From a bacterium (GTDB lineage: Bacteria; Patescibacteriota; Gracilibacteria; UBA4473): a stretch of 64,000 nt of DNA. The notes below the pieces were generated by a model. That model searched no databases. It saw nothing but the letters and a program-made list of their open reading frames with translations, and was not told where the DNA came from. Shown in pieces: positions 32,276 to 40,989 of the stretch (position 1 is the first letter of the stretch; each line of letters starts with the position of its first letter). A program made the position numbers and the translations under genes. The DNA is taken from contig JAACPJ010000002.1 of assembly GCA_009995455.1 (NCBI GenBank), positions 124,001 through 188,000 of the forward strand, written 5' to 3'.

Positions 32276-32981
32276 TTAACTTAACAAACCCGACTCTTCA
32301 ATTTCTTTAGCGAGTTTTGTTGCTCCGTCTAACAATAGAGTTTCAGTTTCTAAATCAAATATCATTTGATTAAGACTCACTATTAACTTCGGATAAAATA
32401 GCTCAAACCCAGTTAACCGATGCCACAAATCTTGACCGACTAGAACTGGATAAGTTTCATTAATTATTTTATAGTGCTGACTTAACTGTACTTCCTCTGC
32501 ATATAAAACACCAAGAACCAAGTCAGAGTTATTTAGATCAATAACATTAGTTCGTGCTAAATTTGCGACTGCATTAAACTTTTGAATCAATGGTGCTACA
32601 TCTTCTGAATTTATAGTATTAGGTCCAGCTTTTAACTGACACCATTTCTTTCTTCCATCTATTTTATCAATAAATTCAACATCCATCCCTTTTATCAAAG
32701 ATCCACTTGCTAAGCCTAAAGCCACAATCATATTTTGGCTTTGTGTTCCAAAAGAAGTATTAATCGATGTTCCTAGAACTCTTGGATAATAATAGAGCCT
32801 TTGCGACCCCTAAAGGGCTAAAGTCATTTTGTAATATCTTTGCTAAATATTTAACAACAATCGGGTTAACATTGTAAGATTTTAGTTTCGTGTTTTTACC
32901 AGCTGAAGAACTCAAATGTTTTTCAAAAATAACCTTCTTAAGGTGCTCTGTAACTTTCAAAATTAGTTGATCTTCTGTCAT
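32276..32981 (-). pseudogene. Type II restriction endonuclease (EcoO109I/PmeII-like), broken by a frameshift
   Basis: Two ORFs in different frames make one recognisable enzyme of about 234 aa. The first (32981 to the frameshift) reads MTEDQLILKVTEHLKK to NDFSPLG. Removing one base from the CCCC run at 32807-32810 joins it to SQRLYYYPRVLGTSINTSFG, which runs straight into the track ORF at 32731. The catalytic PD-(D/E)XK-like core is GMDVEFIDK followed by CQLKAGPNTIN, as in EcoO109I-type enzymes (family recalled, not searched). The gene lies 66 bases upstream of the methyltransferase on the same strand. As written, the product stops at SSRNID and would be inactive. A sequencing or assembly error in the homopolymer is the main alternative. 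Confidence 0.75.
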
Positions 32982-33080
32982 ATGTTATTGTGTTTTTTAC
33001 TTATCTAACAATAACTCTTTTAAAACATTTTCATACAAATTAAATTCTATTCCGTAACAATTTCCCATAAGTAGCCCCAT

Positions 33081-33120
33081 AAAAAATTTCTTAAGCCCCT
33101 AAGGGTTTGAGAAATTTTTT
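33081..33120. terminator. Bidirectional terminator at the islet's right edge
   Basis: The arms AAAAAATTTCT and AGAAATTTTTT with an inner AAGCCC/GGGTTT helix form a long A/T-flanked hairpin. Confidence 0.8.
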
Positions 33121-33137
33121 ATTTAGCACGAAGTGCT

Positions 33138-33154
33138 GTGGTGGGAATTGAACC
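33138..33154 (-). repeat. Inverted partial copy of the tRNA-Gly T-arm
   Basis: The minus strand reads GGTTCAATTCCCACCAC, which differs at one base from the tRNA-Gly T-arm GGTTCGATTCCCACCAC. With the direct copy at 30388 it brackets the restriction-modification islet. The 33000-33323 gap otherwise holds only terminators. Confidence 0.5.
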
Positions 33155-33177
33155 CGGGTTCGATACAAGGAAGCCTA

Positions 33178-33208
33178 TAAAAACAAGCGCCGCAGGCATT
33201 TGTTTTTT
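33178..33208 (+). terminator. Possible intrinsic terminator in the islet border
   Basis: AAAACAA..GCC-gca-GGC..TTGTTTT hairpin followed by more T residues. No gene on the plus strand clearly uses it. Confidence 0.5.
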
Positions 33209-33267
33209 AGGCGACGCCGTCACGATAAAAGCAGGGTGAAACGAATGGAATATTCCCAATACTCTCT

Positions 33268-33301
33268 TAAAAAAAGCCCTATCAATTTGATAAGGCTTTA
33301 T
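33268..33301 (-). terminator. Intrinsic terminator of the PKD/Kazal protein gene
   Basis: Minus strand AAAGCCTTATCAAATTGATA then GGGCTTTTTTT, lying about 20 bases beyond the stop codon at 33324. Confidence 0.88.
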
Positions 33302-33323
33302 GGTTTAGAATCTCAATCACAAA

Positions 33324-35096
33324 CTAGTAGTTGTACATTGGAGTTGGAATTTCGTAAGGACGGTAGACATACCCGTCACTCACACGCACCGTAGTAGTAG
33401 TTCTAGCCGTTTTTCCTGCTCGGTTTTTAACGGTAATAGAAACCGTGTAAGTTCCCGCTTGGTTGTATTGGTGTGTAAAAGTTGAGTTTTGTACAAAACC
33501 GCTTTCAGGCGCCATCATTGATCGAGATTGAGAAGCATAATTTCGATCCCCGTAATCAATTTGATACATCAAGTCTTGATTGTTTGGATCTGAAGCTTGA
33601 ACTCTCCAGGTTCCGGTTTGGCCGGTGGTTAGTGTTGTTGGGCCACTGATACCATGTACAACTGGCACCGCATTATTATATCGGCGTTCGGTTACTTTAA
33701 CGGTAAGCACTTTTGTCGTGCTGCCCCCAACACTCGTAGCCGTTACCCGAACCTGATAAGTCCCCGGTAAATTGTACACATGTTGAAAGCTTCGGCTTGA
33801 TCCCCAACCGCGATAATCGTTTACATCATTATTTTGGGCGTAAACTAGATCGCCCCAATTGATACTGAATTCTACTGGGCGATCGGTTGGATCTGTAGCT
33901 ACGACCTTAAAGTTTCCGGTTTCCCCAACTTCTAAAGTACTTGGTCCTGTGAAAGATGAAATCGTGGGCGCGCCATAATTACCGTTTTGAACTCGAACCG
34001 TTTTAGTAGAAACCGCTTGTTGACCATTTTGGTCGCTTACCGTTACACGAACAGTATACGTTCCAGCTTGCGAATATTGATGTGTGAAAGTCGTTGTTTG
34101 CGAAGGTCTAATTTGAGACATTTGTCGCACACCATATAAATTTTCGCCCCAATCAATTGAGTAGCTTAATTGACTATTATACCCGCCTCGAGCTTGAACC
34201 GTCCAAGTTCCGGTTTGATTAACATTAAGGCTTGAAGGCCCATCAAAACCAGTAATTACAGGCCGTCCTCCTGGATTTGGCGTTTCGCTACATTGGCCTT
34301 CATAAAGAAATCGAGCTCCCGCTAAACCAAGGTGACATCGGCTTGAGTAGGTGACTAAACGATCTCCGCCTAAGCTTCCACAGACAGGATCGTAAATCGC
34401 TGGGCAATAAGCCGAATCGTCTTGTGTTCTATCACAGAAAAAGTGAGTTAAACATTGCGTACCCGCATTGTATTGAGCTTCCCAAACGCCGTTACATTGA
34501 CTGTCTGGTGGACGATTAACCACAGGACAAAAACTTCCGCCTTGGCACTGCCAATCTATCGTACATCCATAAGTATTAGTAATCGGTTCAAATCGCCCGC
34601 CTTGGCAAGTACTTGGGTTTGGGCGAGGCGCTGGATTACATTGGGTAGCAAAGGTATTAGCTTGAAGATTTCTGCCAAAATATTCAGTGTAACCTCCCCC
34701 TGTATTGCCATAAGTATTATTATAGCCGCCATTGTTGTTATAACTGTTATTGTAAGAGTTATAATTGTTGTTTGAGTAAGTCCCATTCGCGGCGTAGTAA
34801 GCGGTCAAACCACCACCTGTGCTGTTTCCATATCCATTGTTACCTGAAAAAGTGTTATACCCTCCAATACCGACACTGCTTGGATTTTGAGCATAATTCT
34901 GATTGTAATTTGAATTGTAATTATAGTTATTGGTGTAGCCGCTACTGCCTACGTAACCATTATTAATGGGTTGATTGTAGTTAGAGCCTCCTCCAAATTG
35001 GCTTTGGTACCAGGCCGTGTAACCACCAGCCGCATTAGCTATACTAAAGAGTGATAAAGCTCCCAACGCGACAGCCGACAAAGATAATTTTTTCAT
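33324..35096 (-). CDS. Secreted protein with Asn/Tyr/Gly-rich region, Kazal-like domain and three PKD domains
   Basis: A 590-aa protein with signal peptide MKKLSLSAVALGALSLFSIANA. Residues 25-150 are a low-complexity Asn/Tyr/Gly/Ser region (GYTNNYNYNSNYNQNY) resembling prion-like or aggregation-prone segments. A cysteine-rich part follows (CNPAPRPNPSTCQGG, YGCTIDWQC), then a Kazal-type protease-inhibitor domain (CPAIYDPVCGSLGG, TYSSRCHLG, YEGQC). Three PKD beta-sandwich domains complete it, each ending in the typical TFTHQYSQAGTYTVRVTV pattern. PKD and Kazal domains mediate binding and inhibition outside the cell, so a surface or matrix role is likely. It is monocistronic, with its own promoter (TATAAA about 20 bases before the start) and terminator. 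Confidence 0.88.
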   Translation of the reverse strand: MKKLSLSAVALGALSLFSIANAAGGYTAWYQSQFGGGSNYNQPINNGYVGSSGYTNNYNYNSNYNQNYAQNPSSVGIGGYNTFSGNNGYGNSTGGGLTAYYAANGTYSNNNYNSYNNSYNNNGGYNNTYGNTGGGYTEYFGRNLQANTFATQCNPAPRPNPSTCQGGRFEPITNTYGCTIDWQCQGGSFCPVVNRPPDSQCNGVWEAQYNAGTQCLTHFFCDRTQDDSAYCPAIYDPVCGSLGGDRLVTYSSRCHLGLAGARFLYEGQCSETPNPGGRPVITGFDGPSSLNVNQTGTWTVQARGGYNSQLSYSIDWGENLYGVRQMSQIRPSQTTTFTHQYSQAGTYTVRVTVSDQNGQQAVSTKTVRVQNGNYGAPTISSFTGPSTLEVGETGNFKVVATDPTDRPVEFSINWGDLVYAQNNDVNDYRGWGSSRSFQHVYNLPGTYQVRVTATSVGGSTTKVLTVKVTERRYNNAVPVVHGISGPTTLTTGQTGTWRVQASDPNNQDLMYQIDYGDRNYASQSRSMMAPESGFVQNSTFTHQYNQAGTYTVSITVKNRAGKTARTTTTVRVSDGYVYRPYEIPTPMYNY

Positions 35097-35309
35097 AATG
35101 ATGAAATACTTTATTAATTTATAACGAGTTAATAATTATTGAGTGACTCTGTTATGTTTAATTTATAAACTCCTATACATAGTTTGTCAAAGCCTTTTAA
35201 TATCAAGTTCCAATATGTCAAGCTTTCAAGTTTTTTCTCTCTTCTAACTATTTGGTCATAAGCTATTTTTATTCTACAATAATTCAGAAATTAATCGCCC
35301 GTATTACTC

Positions 35310-37181
35310 ATGACCAATCTGCCCCTAAACCTAGTTCCTAGTTTCACAAAAGCTTGTCGTCGTAGCATTCTTAAAATGCTTCACACTTCACAATCGGGTC
35401 ATCCGGGGGGAAGTTTAAGCGCGTTAGACTTTTTAGCCGTTCTTTATACTCAAAGACTTGGTTCTACTCATGAAACCGTCGTTGTTTCCAATGGGCACAT
35501 TTCTCCTGGGGTATACAGTGTGCTCGCAGAAATGGGGGCGATCGACCAACAAGCGGTGAATTCAACTTTCAGACAAATTGGTTCTATTTACGAAGGTCAC
35601 GTTACGCGTCACGTAGCGGGAGTACATTTTGGTACAGGTCCACTGGGGGTTGGAGTTTCAGCGGCCTCTGGCTTTGCTAAAGCCGAAAAATTAAAAAATT
35701 CAGGCAAAAAGGTTTTTGCCGTCATGGGTGATGGCGAAGCGCAAGAAGGCCAAGTGCACGAAATGGCTTTGTTTGCGGCGAAAGAAAAATTGAATAATTT
35801 TACCGTTTTTTGTGATTATAACCGTGTTCAATTAACCGATAGTTTGGCGGATACGATGCCCGTTGACGTAGCCGCTATTTTTGCGGCTTGCGGTTGGGAC
35901 GTTTTAGAAATTGATGGTCATGATCACGAAGCTTTGCTAACGGCGATTAATCATGAATCGGATAAACCAGTGATGATTGTTGGGCAAACTATTATGGGCT
36001 ACGGTGTGCCAATGATGGAAAGCGCGGGTCGAAACGATAAAGCCGATTGGCATGGAAAAGCTCCTAGTAGAGACGATATTAAAGCTCAGTTAGAAACCCC
36101 TGAACTGACCCTCAGTGCTGAAGAAGAAGCTCAACTGGATAACTTTAGAAAAGACGTAAAATTTAATCCGGGAAAAAATAGTTTCACGACCACTGGGACG
36201 CCTTTAAACGAGGTTTCAGCTGGTGAAGCCATAGTTTATGATCAAGACACTTTAACCGATTGCCGAAGTGCCTACGGGAAAGCATTACTTTCACTCGCTC
36301 AAGCCAATGAAACCGTGTTAGCTGGAACGGCTGATTTAGGGGGTTCTGTGATGACAAAATTTGTAAAATCGGAACTGCCTGACCAACACATTGAGTTTGG
36401 TATTTGTGAACAAAACATGGTGAGTGTAGCTGGGGGTTTATCTTTCTCTGGTTTCACGCCGTTTGTTTCAACTTTTGGCGCCTTTATGAGTTCTCGCGCG
36501 AAAGACCAAGCGCGCGTAAATGACATTAACCAAACCAATGTTAAAATGGTTTCCACCCATTGTGGTTTGAGTGTGGGCGAAGATGGTCCAACCCATCAAG
36601 CGATTGATGATATGGGAAGTTTCCTCGGAATGTTTAACACCATGGTGGCCGAACCCGCAGATCCAAACCAATGTGATCGAATTATTCGTTATATGGCGAC
36701 GCATTATGGAAATTGTTACGTTCGCATGGGACGACACAAACTACCGGTTTTAACCAAAGCTGATGGTTCAATTTTATTCGATAAAGACTACCAATATTCA
36801 TACGGACGTACCGATATTTTACGCGAAGGTTCGGCCTTAACCATAGTGGCTTCTGGCCCCATGGTCATTGAAGCGCAAAAAGCCGTAGAAGCCGCTGGTA
36901 TTGACGCTGAAATTTTAATTGCCTCAAGCCCAAAACAATTTGATGACGGCCTTAAAAAGTCTCTCGAAAAAACCGGGAAAGTCATGGTGATTGAAGATCA
37001 TAATGCTAAAAGCGGTTTTGCCTCACAGGTAACCCTATACGCGGCCCAAAACAATATTACGCTCCATAAATTTAAATCAATTGCTGTTGGTGAATATCAA
37101 CTTTCTGGTTCACCAGCAGAACTATATGACTCAGCGGGAATTGGATCAAAAGCAATTGAGATGGCTTTAAGCTCTTTCTGA
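35310..37181 (+). CDS. tkt: Transketolase
   Basis: A 623-aa thiamine-diphosphate enzyme that moves two-carbon units between sugar phosphates in the non-oxidative pentose phosphate pathway. It carries both halves in one chain. The N-terminal TPP/pyrimidine-binding part has SGHPGGSLSALDFL, the glycine-rich loop HFGTGPLGVGVSAASG and the diphosphate/Mg motif VMGDGEAQEGQVHE ending in CDYNRVQ. The central Pyr domain has EFGICEQNMVSVAGG with the catalytic Glu, and the C-terminal regulatory domain ends near VGEYQLSGSPAELYD. The length is that of the shorter archaeal-type/DXS-like fused form. CPR cells often rely on this pathway to make pentoses. It ends with TGA. Confidence 0.95.
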   Translation: MTNLPLNLVPSFTKACRRSILKMLHTSQSGHPGGSLSALDFLAVLYTQRLGSTHETVVVSNGHISPGVYSVLAEMGAIDQQAVNSTFRQIGSIYEGHVTRHVAGVHFGTGPLGVGVSAASGFAKAEKLKNSGKKVFAVMGDGEAQEGQVHEMALFAAKEKLNNFTVFCDYNRVQLTDSLADTMPVDVAAIFAACGWDVLEIDGHDHEALLTAINHESDKPVMIVGQTIMGYGVPMMESAGRNDKADWHGKAPSRDDIKAQLETPELTLSAEEEAQLDNFRKDVKFNPGKNSFTTTGTPLNEVSAGEAIVYDQDTLTDCRSAYGKALLSLAQANETVLAGTADLGGSVMTKFVKSELPDQHIEFGICEQNMVSVAGGLSFSGFTPFVSTFGAFMSSRAKDQARVNDINQTNVKMVSTHCGLSVGEDGPTHQAIDDMGSFLGMFNTMVAEPADPNQCDRIIRYMATHYGNCYVRMGRHKLPVLTKADGSILFDKDYQYSYGRTDILREGSALTIVASGPMVIEAQKAVEAAGIDAEILIASSPKQFDDGLKKSLEKTGKVMVIEDHNAKSGFASQVTLYAAQNNITLHKFKSIAVGEYQLSGSPAELYDSAGIGSKAIEMALSSF

Positions 37182-37204
37182 GATTAAATTACGATAAACT
37201 CACC

Positions 37205-39415
37205 CTACTCAGCGGCTAAATCAGCCGCTGAGTGATGTTCATATTTAAGAATACTTTCTTCGATTGGTTTCGCTCCTCGCTTTTTAGGTCTGAATTTAAC
37301 AATCACTTCCAACATGGCGGCTATTTCTAACAATTCAGCGGGTTCGGTTTGAACCCACGACACTAACGCCTGGTAAGACGCTTCTTCTAAATGATCATGG
37401 TTCGGAGATGGAACCTCAATTACGATAGTTAAACAAGGCTTAAGGTAATCACTGTAATTTTCGATTGGTAAAGGTGTCGGTGCTGAAGCGGATAAATTTT
37501 TAGATTGTTTAAAAGTTAACAGGGGCATACTGAGGCTTTGCTCTTTATCCCAGAAGGCACGAGCCGCTTCTAACAAGCTTTTCTGCAAACGTTGGCTCTC
37601 TTTTTTAGGAATTTTTACTTTATCGCATTCGCTTAAGAATTTTTGAATCGCCGACTGTTTAAGAGTCTCCTTTCTTTTTTGCGCGGCCTTGATTCTGCCA
37701 TCTTCAACGAGGTCTCTAGCGTCTCTAATTTTGGCTTGTTCAGGTGTTTCCACTAAAGGTTGGGGTCCTAATATATTTCCCCTAGGCGCTAAATCTTGAT
37801 TCACTTTTGGCTGACCAACCGGCTTTGATTTGACTCGACGGGGGGCTCGTGAAGTCTTTGGCTTTATGGATTTCTTACGTCCAGCTTGGGCCGCGTCCAT
37901 TTCTTCCCAAACAATTTTTGGCACCTGCCAATTTAACGTACGAGGGTCCAAGTCACTCAATTTTTGATTCATATCTCTAAGAACAACATGAACCGACTGC
38001 CGCACTTTTTTAGAAATACTTAAAACGAGTTCCCCACTCCGGGCTTCAAACCCAATCCCCCCTTTCATCGGTTTTAGATTATTGGCTTTCTCTAATAATT
38101 CGAGACCCGTAACTTCCATGGTTTCGATTGGTTCGATTTCAATGATTGATTTAGAAGGTTTTTCTGGCGCGTTAAGCGCTTTGACCTCCGCTTCTTCCTC
38201 TTTAATTTCTAACGCTTTTAAAGAAGCTAACTCCACTTCCCAATCTAAAGTCATGGGGTCTACATTAGAAAGCAAAATCGTATCGCGATAAACCTGAGTG
38301 AGTAAGTTTCCCTGACCATCTGCAAATACCACCAGCTGCTTATCGCCTGACCGTCCATTTAAAACAGTTGAGCCTTTTCTATTAAGGTGTTTATGACATA
38401 GTAAAGTTTTTAAATCAGCGCCGCTCATCGTGGTTTTTGTTTTTTCTGTGCGCCGCTCTGTTTTGTCGGATTTGGCAGGCTCTAAGTTTTCAGGCAAAAC
38501 CAACTGCCAATGGTGTTCAACACATAAATTAGTCAATTCTCCTGACATCAAAAAACTTATTTCACAATGACGTCTAATTAGGTCTCCCCGATAAGAAACG
38601 CCCCCACTTTTCCCCTTAAAAGCTTCTAGTGTTCCTATAGCTTCTCCGGTTTCATCTAACACGGTTAACGCACAAAAAGTTTCTAAATACTTTGTTGAAG
38701 AAGTTTCAATCGCCTTAAAAACAACGTTTAATTTATCTCTTAAATTTTTATGATCTAATTTTCTTTTCGCTTCAACTTCTGCCATTTCGGTCTGTAGATT
38801 TTGAATCCAGGTCAGCAGACGTTGATGTCTATAACTTTCAAATTGAGCCACATTAATTTGTTTCGCCACTAAGGCCTGAATACTTTGAATTAACGGCCAA
38901 TCAATGGTGTTCGCCTCAAGCCCAACCGCCTTTGAATTTAAAGCTTCAACCAAAAAAGCGGACTCAATAGGCTTTATTTCGCCAGCCAATTGGTCTGGCA
39001 GGTTTAAAACTAAAGCTTTAGGACGGAAAAATATTTCTTGCTGAGCTTTCTCTAAAGTCCAATCCATGGCTTCTAAAAGTTCTGCCATAAAAACATCAAA
39101 ATGATACTTTTTCCCAGGTTCTAGTGTAGAACGAGCATACGCCCCATCGTGCTCATGCGTGAAAAACCAAGCTTCTACGCCGCCCAAATCGTCCTCCGTT
39201 TCTGTTTCCAACAAATAATAAGGCACCGAAGAATCATAAACGGATTCATCACCAGACTGCCAAGCTGCTAAAAATTTTTCCCCCTCTAAATCAGTCGGAC
39301 TCACGAGTCTTAAAATAGAATCTGGCAAGCCTAGGAATCTGTTATCAAACTCCGTTAATTCATCTCGGTTAACATTTTCTGCTTCAACTGAAACCCGAGA
39401 TAGAGTTATTTTCAT
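37205..39415 (-). CDS. Unrecognised 736-aa intracellular protein with an internal duplication
   Basis: No signal peptide or membrane helix is visible. The N-terminal 200 residues are acidic with a globular look (YYLLETETEDDLGGVEAWFF). A coiled-coil-like helix around residue 220 (LQTEMAEVEAKRKLDHKNLR) follows. Two related modules then appear: RSGDKQLVVFADGQGN ending NVDPMTLDWEVE, and RSGELVLSISKKVRQS ending DLDPRTLNWQVP. A very basic linker (RKKSIKPKTSRAPRRVKSK) suggests contact with nucleic acid or another polyanion, and a final mixed domain contains KPCLTIVIEVPSP. I do not recognise a family. The gene converges with tkt, and its last codons form a perfect hairpin. The function is unknown. 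Confidence 0.75.
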   Translation of the reverse strand: MKITLSRVSVEAENVNRDELTEFDNRFLGLPDSILRLVSPTDLEGEKFLAAWQSGDESVYDSSVPYYLLETETEDDLGGVEAWFFTHEHDGAYARSTLEPGKKYHFDVFMAELLEAMDWTLEKAQQEIFFRPKALVLNLPDQLAGEIKPIESAFLVEALNSKAVGLEANTIDWPLIQSIQALVAKQINVAQFESYRHQRLLTWIQNLQTEMAEVEAKRKLDHKNLRDKLNVVFKAIETSSTKYLETFCALTVLDETGEAIGTLEAFKGKSGGVSYRGDLIRRHCEISFLMSGELTNLCVEHHWQLVLPENLEPAKSDKTERRTEKTKTTMSGADLKTLLCHKHLNRKGSTVLNGRSGDKQLVVFADGQGNLLTQVYRDTILLSNVDPMTLDWEVELASLKALEIKEEEAEVKALNAPEKPSKSIIEIEPIETMEVTGLELLEKANNLKPMKGGIGFEARSGELVLSISKKVRQSVHVVLRDMNQKLSDLDPRTLNWQVPKIVWEEMDAAQAGRKKSIKPKTSRAPRRVKSKPVGQPKVNQDLAPRGNILGPQPLVETPEQAKIRDARDLVEDGRIKAAQKRKETLKQSAIQKFLSECDKVKIPKKESQRLQKSLLEAARAFWDKEQSLSMPLLTFKQSKNLSASAPTPLPIENYSDYLKPCLTIVIEVPSPNHDHLEEASYQALVSWVQTEPAELLEIAAMLEVIVKFRPKKRGAKPIEESILKYEHHSAADLAAE
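37207..37233. terminator. Perfect hairpin over the last codons of the 736-aa gene
   Basis: ACTCAGCGGCT-AAATC-AGCCGCTGAGT, an 11-bp perfect stem lying across the stop codon and final codons, 26 bases after the tkt stop. It lacks a T-run but could slow or end transcription from both sides. Confidence 0.5.
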
Positions 39416-39543
39416 TAACTTAAAATTAAAACCAATTAGTGAAGCTTTGCAATCGGTTTTACCAAAACTAATCTTTTATAGGGCGTCATAAACTTGCCCC
39501 TAAAGCGTTAATCTTCAATAATAGAAAAAACTAAATTCAATAT

Positions 39544-40905
39544 ATGAAACACTTTTGCTTTATCTGCGGACTCCTCGGATCTTTTCTTATTTTATCAACG
39601 GTAGAAGCGGCTTTTACTGATGTACCGTCTAGCCACCCAAATTACGAAGCGATTAATTATGTACAAGCCAAAGGGATCGTAGAAGGTTATGGCGACGGCA
39701 CTTTTAAACCTGATACGACTATTAACCGAGCCGAGCTCACTAAAATTATTATTGCCACTCAATTTGAAACAAACTTAATTACAAATTGTAATGTTTACAG
39801 TACAAATTTAGCCGATGTATCAACTGATGCTTGGTTCGCCTCGTTTGTTTGTACCGCCAAAGCTGAGGGCATTATTGCTGGATATGGTGATGGCACTTTT
39901 AAACCAGGGCAAAACGTTACTTTTGTGGAGGCCGCTAAAATTATCAGTCTTGGTTTTGGGCAAACTTTTGCCGCAGATGCAGAACTTTGGTACCGGCCAT
40001 ACGTCGATTATTTATCGATTAAAAGCGCTATTCCTGAATCGGTAAACGCCGTGGCTAAAAATATTACCCGTGGGGAGATGGCGGAAATTATTTACCGTTT
40101 GCATGCAGCGGTTAGCAGCCGCCCTGCGCAAGCTTTTGTAGACGGCAGTTTAACCCCTATGACAACAGAACTTAAAACTCAAATCAGTGCTGAAGCTAAG
40201 TTAAATCCTTCAACTTCAACCACGACTCCTACAACCACTAACACGCCAAACACACCTGGAACTAGTGCTGAAGTTTTAGGCAATACGACGATAAACTTAA
40301 ATAACCCGATGATATGTGAATCGTGTCAGGCCGGATTTATTGGCCAACCGAGTAATAGCTGTGCTTGTGAACGGGCTTACATTTTTGAGCAAACTTACCC
40401 CGCTGAACAATGTGGAACCGTTGAATTTACTTGCGGTGAAGGCTATGGATATTTTACGAACCCAGAACAATGTGGATGTAAACTAAAAGAAGAAATTATT
40501 GAATACTGGTTAGCCACTGAGCCAACATTTAAACTAAATGCGCTTGATGAAACCGCTCCTATTGTGCACGGAAGTTATGAAGCCTTAAATGCTGGTGCGC
40601 TTGAAGCGGCTCTTGGAAATAAGAATATTATTCTTTTCTTTCATGCCGATTGGTGCCCGGATTGTGTAAAAACAGACACTGAAATTAAAGATCGAATTAC
40701 CGAATTACCAGAAGACTCGATCATTTTTAAAACCGATTACGATAAAGAAGTGAAACTTCGACAAAAGTTTGAAATCACGTCTCAACACTCAATTGTTATT
40801 ATCGATAAAAATAACGCCTTACAGTTTAAACAAACCGGTTTTGATTTTGATGACATTGTCTCAGTTCTTGAAAAAATCAAAGAGGCTGAGAATTTAGAAC
40901 AGTAG
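39544..40905 (+). CDS. Surface SLH protein fused to a thioredoxin-like domain
   Basis: A 453-aa exported protein. The signal peptide (LLGSFLILSTVEA) is followed by three SLH modules (FTDVPSSHPNYEAINYVQ, GYGDGTFKPDTTINRAEL; a second GYGDGTFKPGQNVT; a third ending ITRGEMAEIIYRL). A Thr/Pro-rich linker (STTTPTTTNTPNTPGTS) and a Cys-rich segment (CESCQAGFIG, CACERAY, CGTVEFTCGEG, CGC) come next. The C-terminal thioredoxin fold has active site FFHADWCPDCVKTDTE with its CPDC redox pair and a plausible cis-Pro region (QHSIVII lacks an obvious Pro). It is probably a thiol-disulfide enzyme held at the cell wall, forming or repairing disulfides in surface proteins such as the Cys-containing fibres in this window. 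Confidence 0.9.
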   Translation: MKHFCFICGLLGSFLILSTVEAAFTDVPSSHPNYEAINYVQAKGIVEGYGDGTFKPDTTINRAELTKIIIATQFETNLITNCNVYSTNLADVSTDAWFASFVCTAKAEGIIAGYGDGTFKPGQNVTFVEAAKIISLGFGQTFAADAELWYRPYVDYLSIKSAIPESVNAVAKNITRGEMAEIIYRLHAAVSSRPAQAFVDGSLTPMTTELKTQISAEAKLNPSTSTTTPTTTNTPNTPGTSAEVLGNTTINLNNPMICESCQAGFIGQPSNSCACERAYIFEQTYPAEQCGTVEFTCGEGYGYFTNPEQCGCKLKEEIIEYWLATEPTFKLNALDETAPIVHGSYEALNAGALEAALGNKNIILFFHADWCPDCVKTDTEIKDRITELPEDSIIFKTDYDKEVKLRQKFEITSQHSIVIIDKNNALQFKQTGFDFDDIVSVLEKIKEAENLEQ

Positions 40906-40927
40906 TTAAATTATTACGGCTGTTGTC

Positions 40928-40978
40928 AGAACCCGGGATCTTAGGCCAAAAGAGCTTATAGATCCCGGGTTCTTTATT
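40928..40978. terminator. Bidirectional terminator between the SLH-thioredoxin gene and folP
   Basis: Perfect 14-bp arms AGAACCCGGGATCT and AGATCCCGGGTTCT around an 18-base loop, followed by TTATTT. Confidence 0.85.
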
Positions 40979-40989
40979 TGAGCGCGCCT

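Noticed and set aside
33138-33180. A complete second tRNA gene at the islet border
   Set aside because: Only a T-arm-like piece and palindromic flanks are present; no acceptor, D-arm or anticodon arm can be folded.
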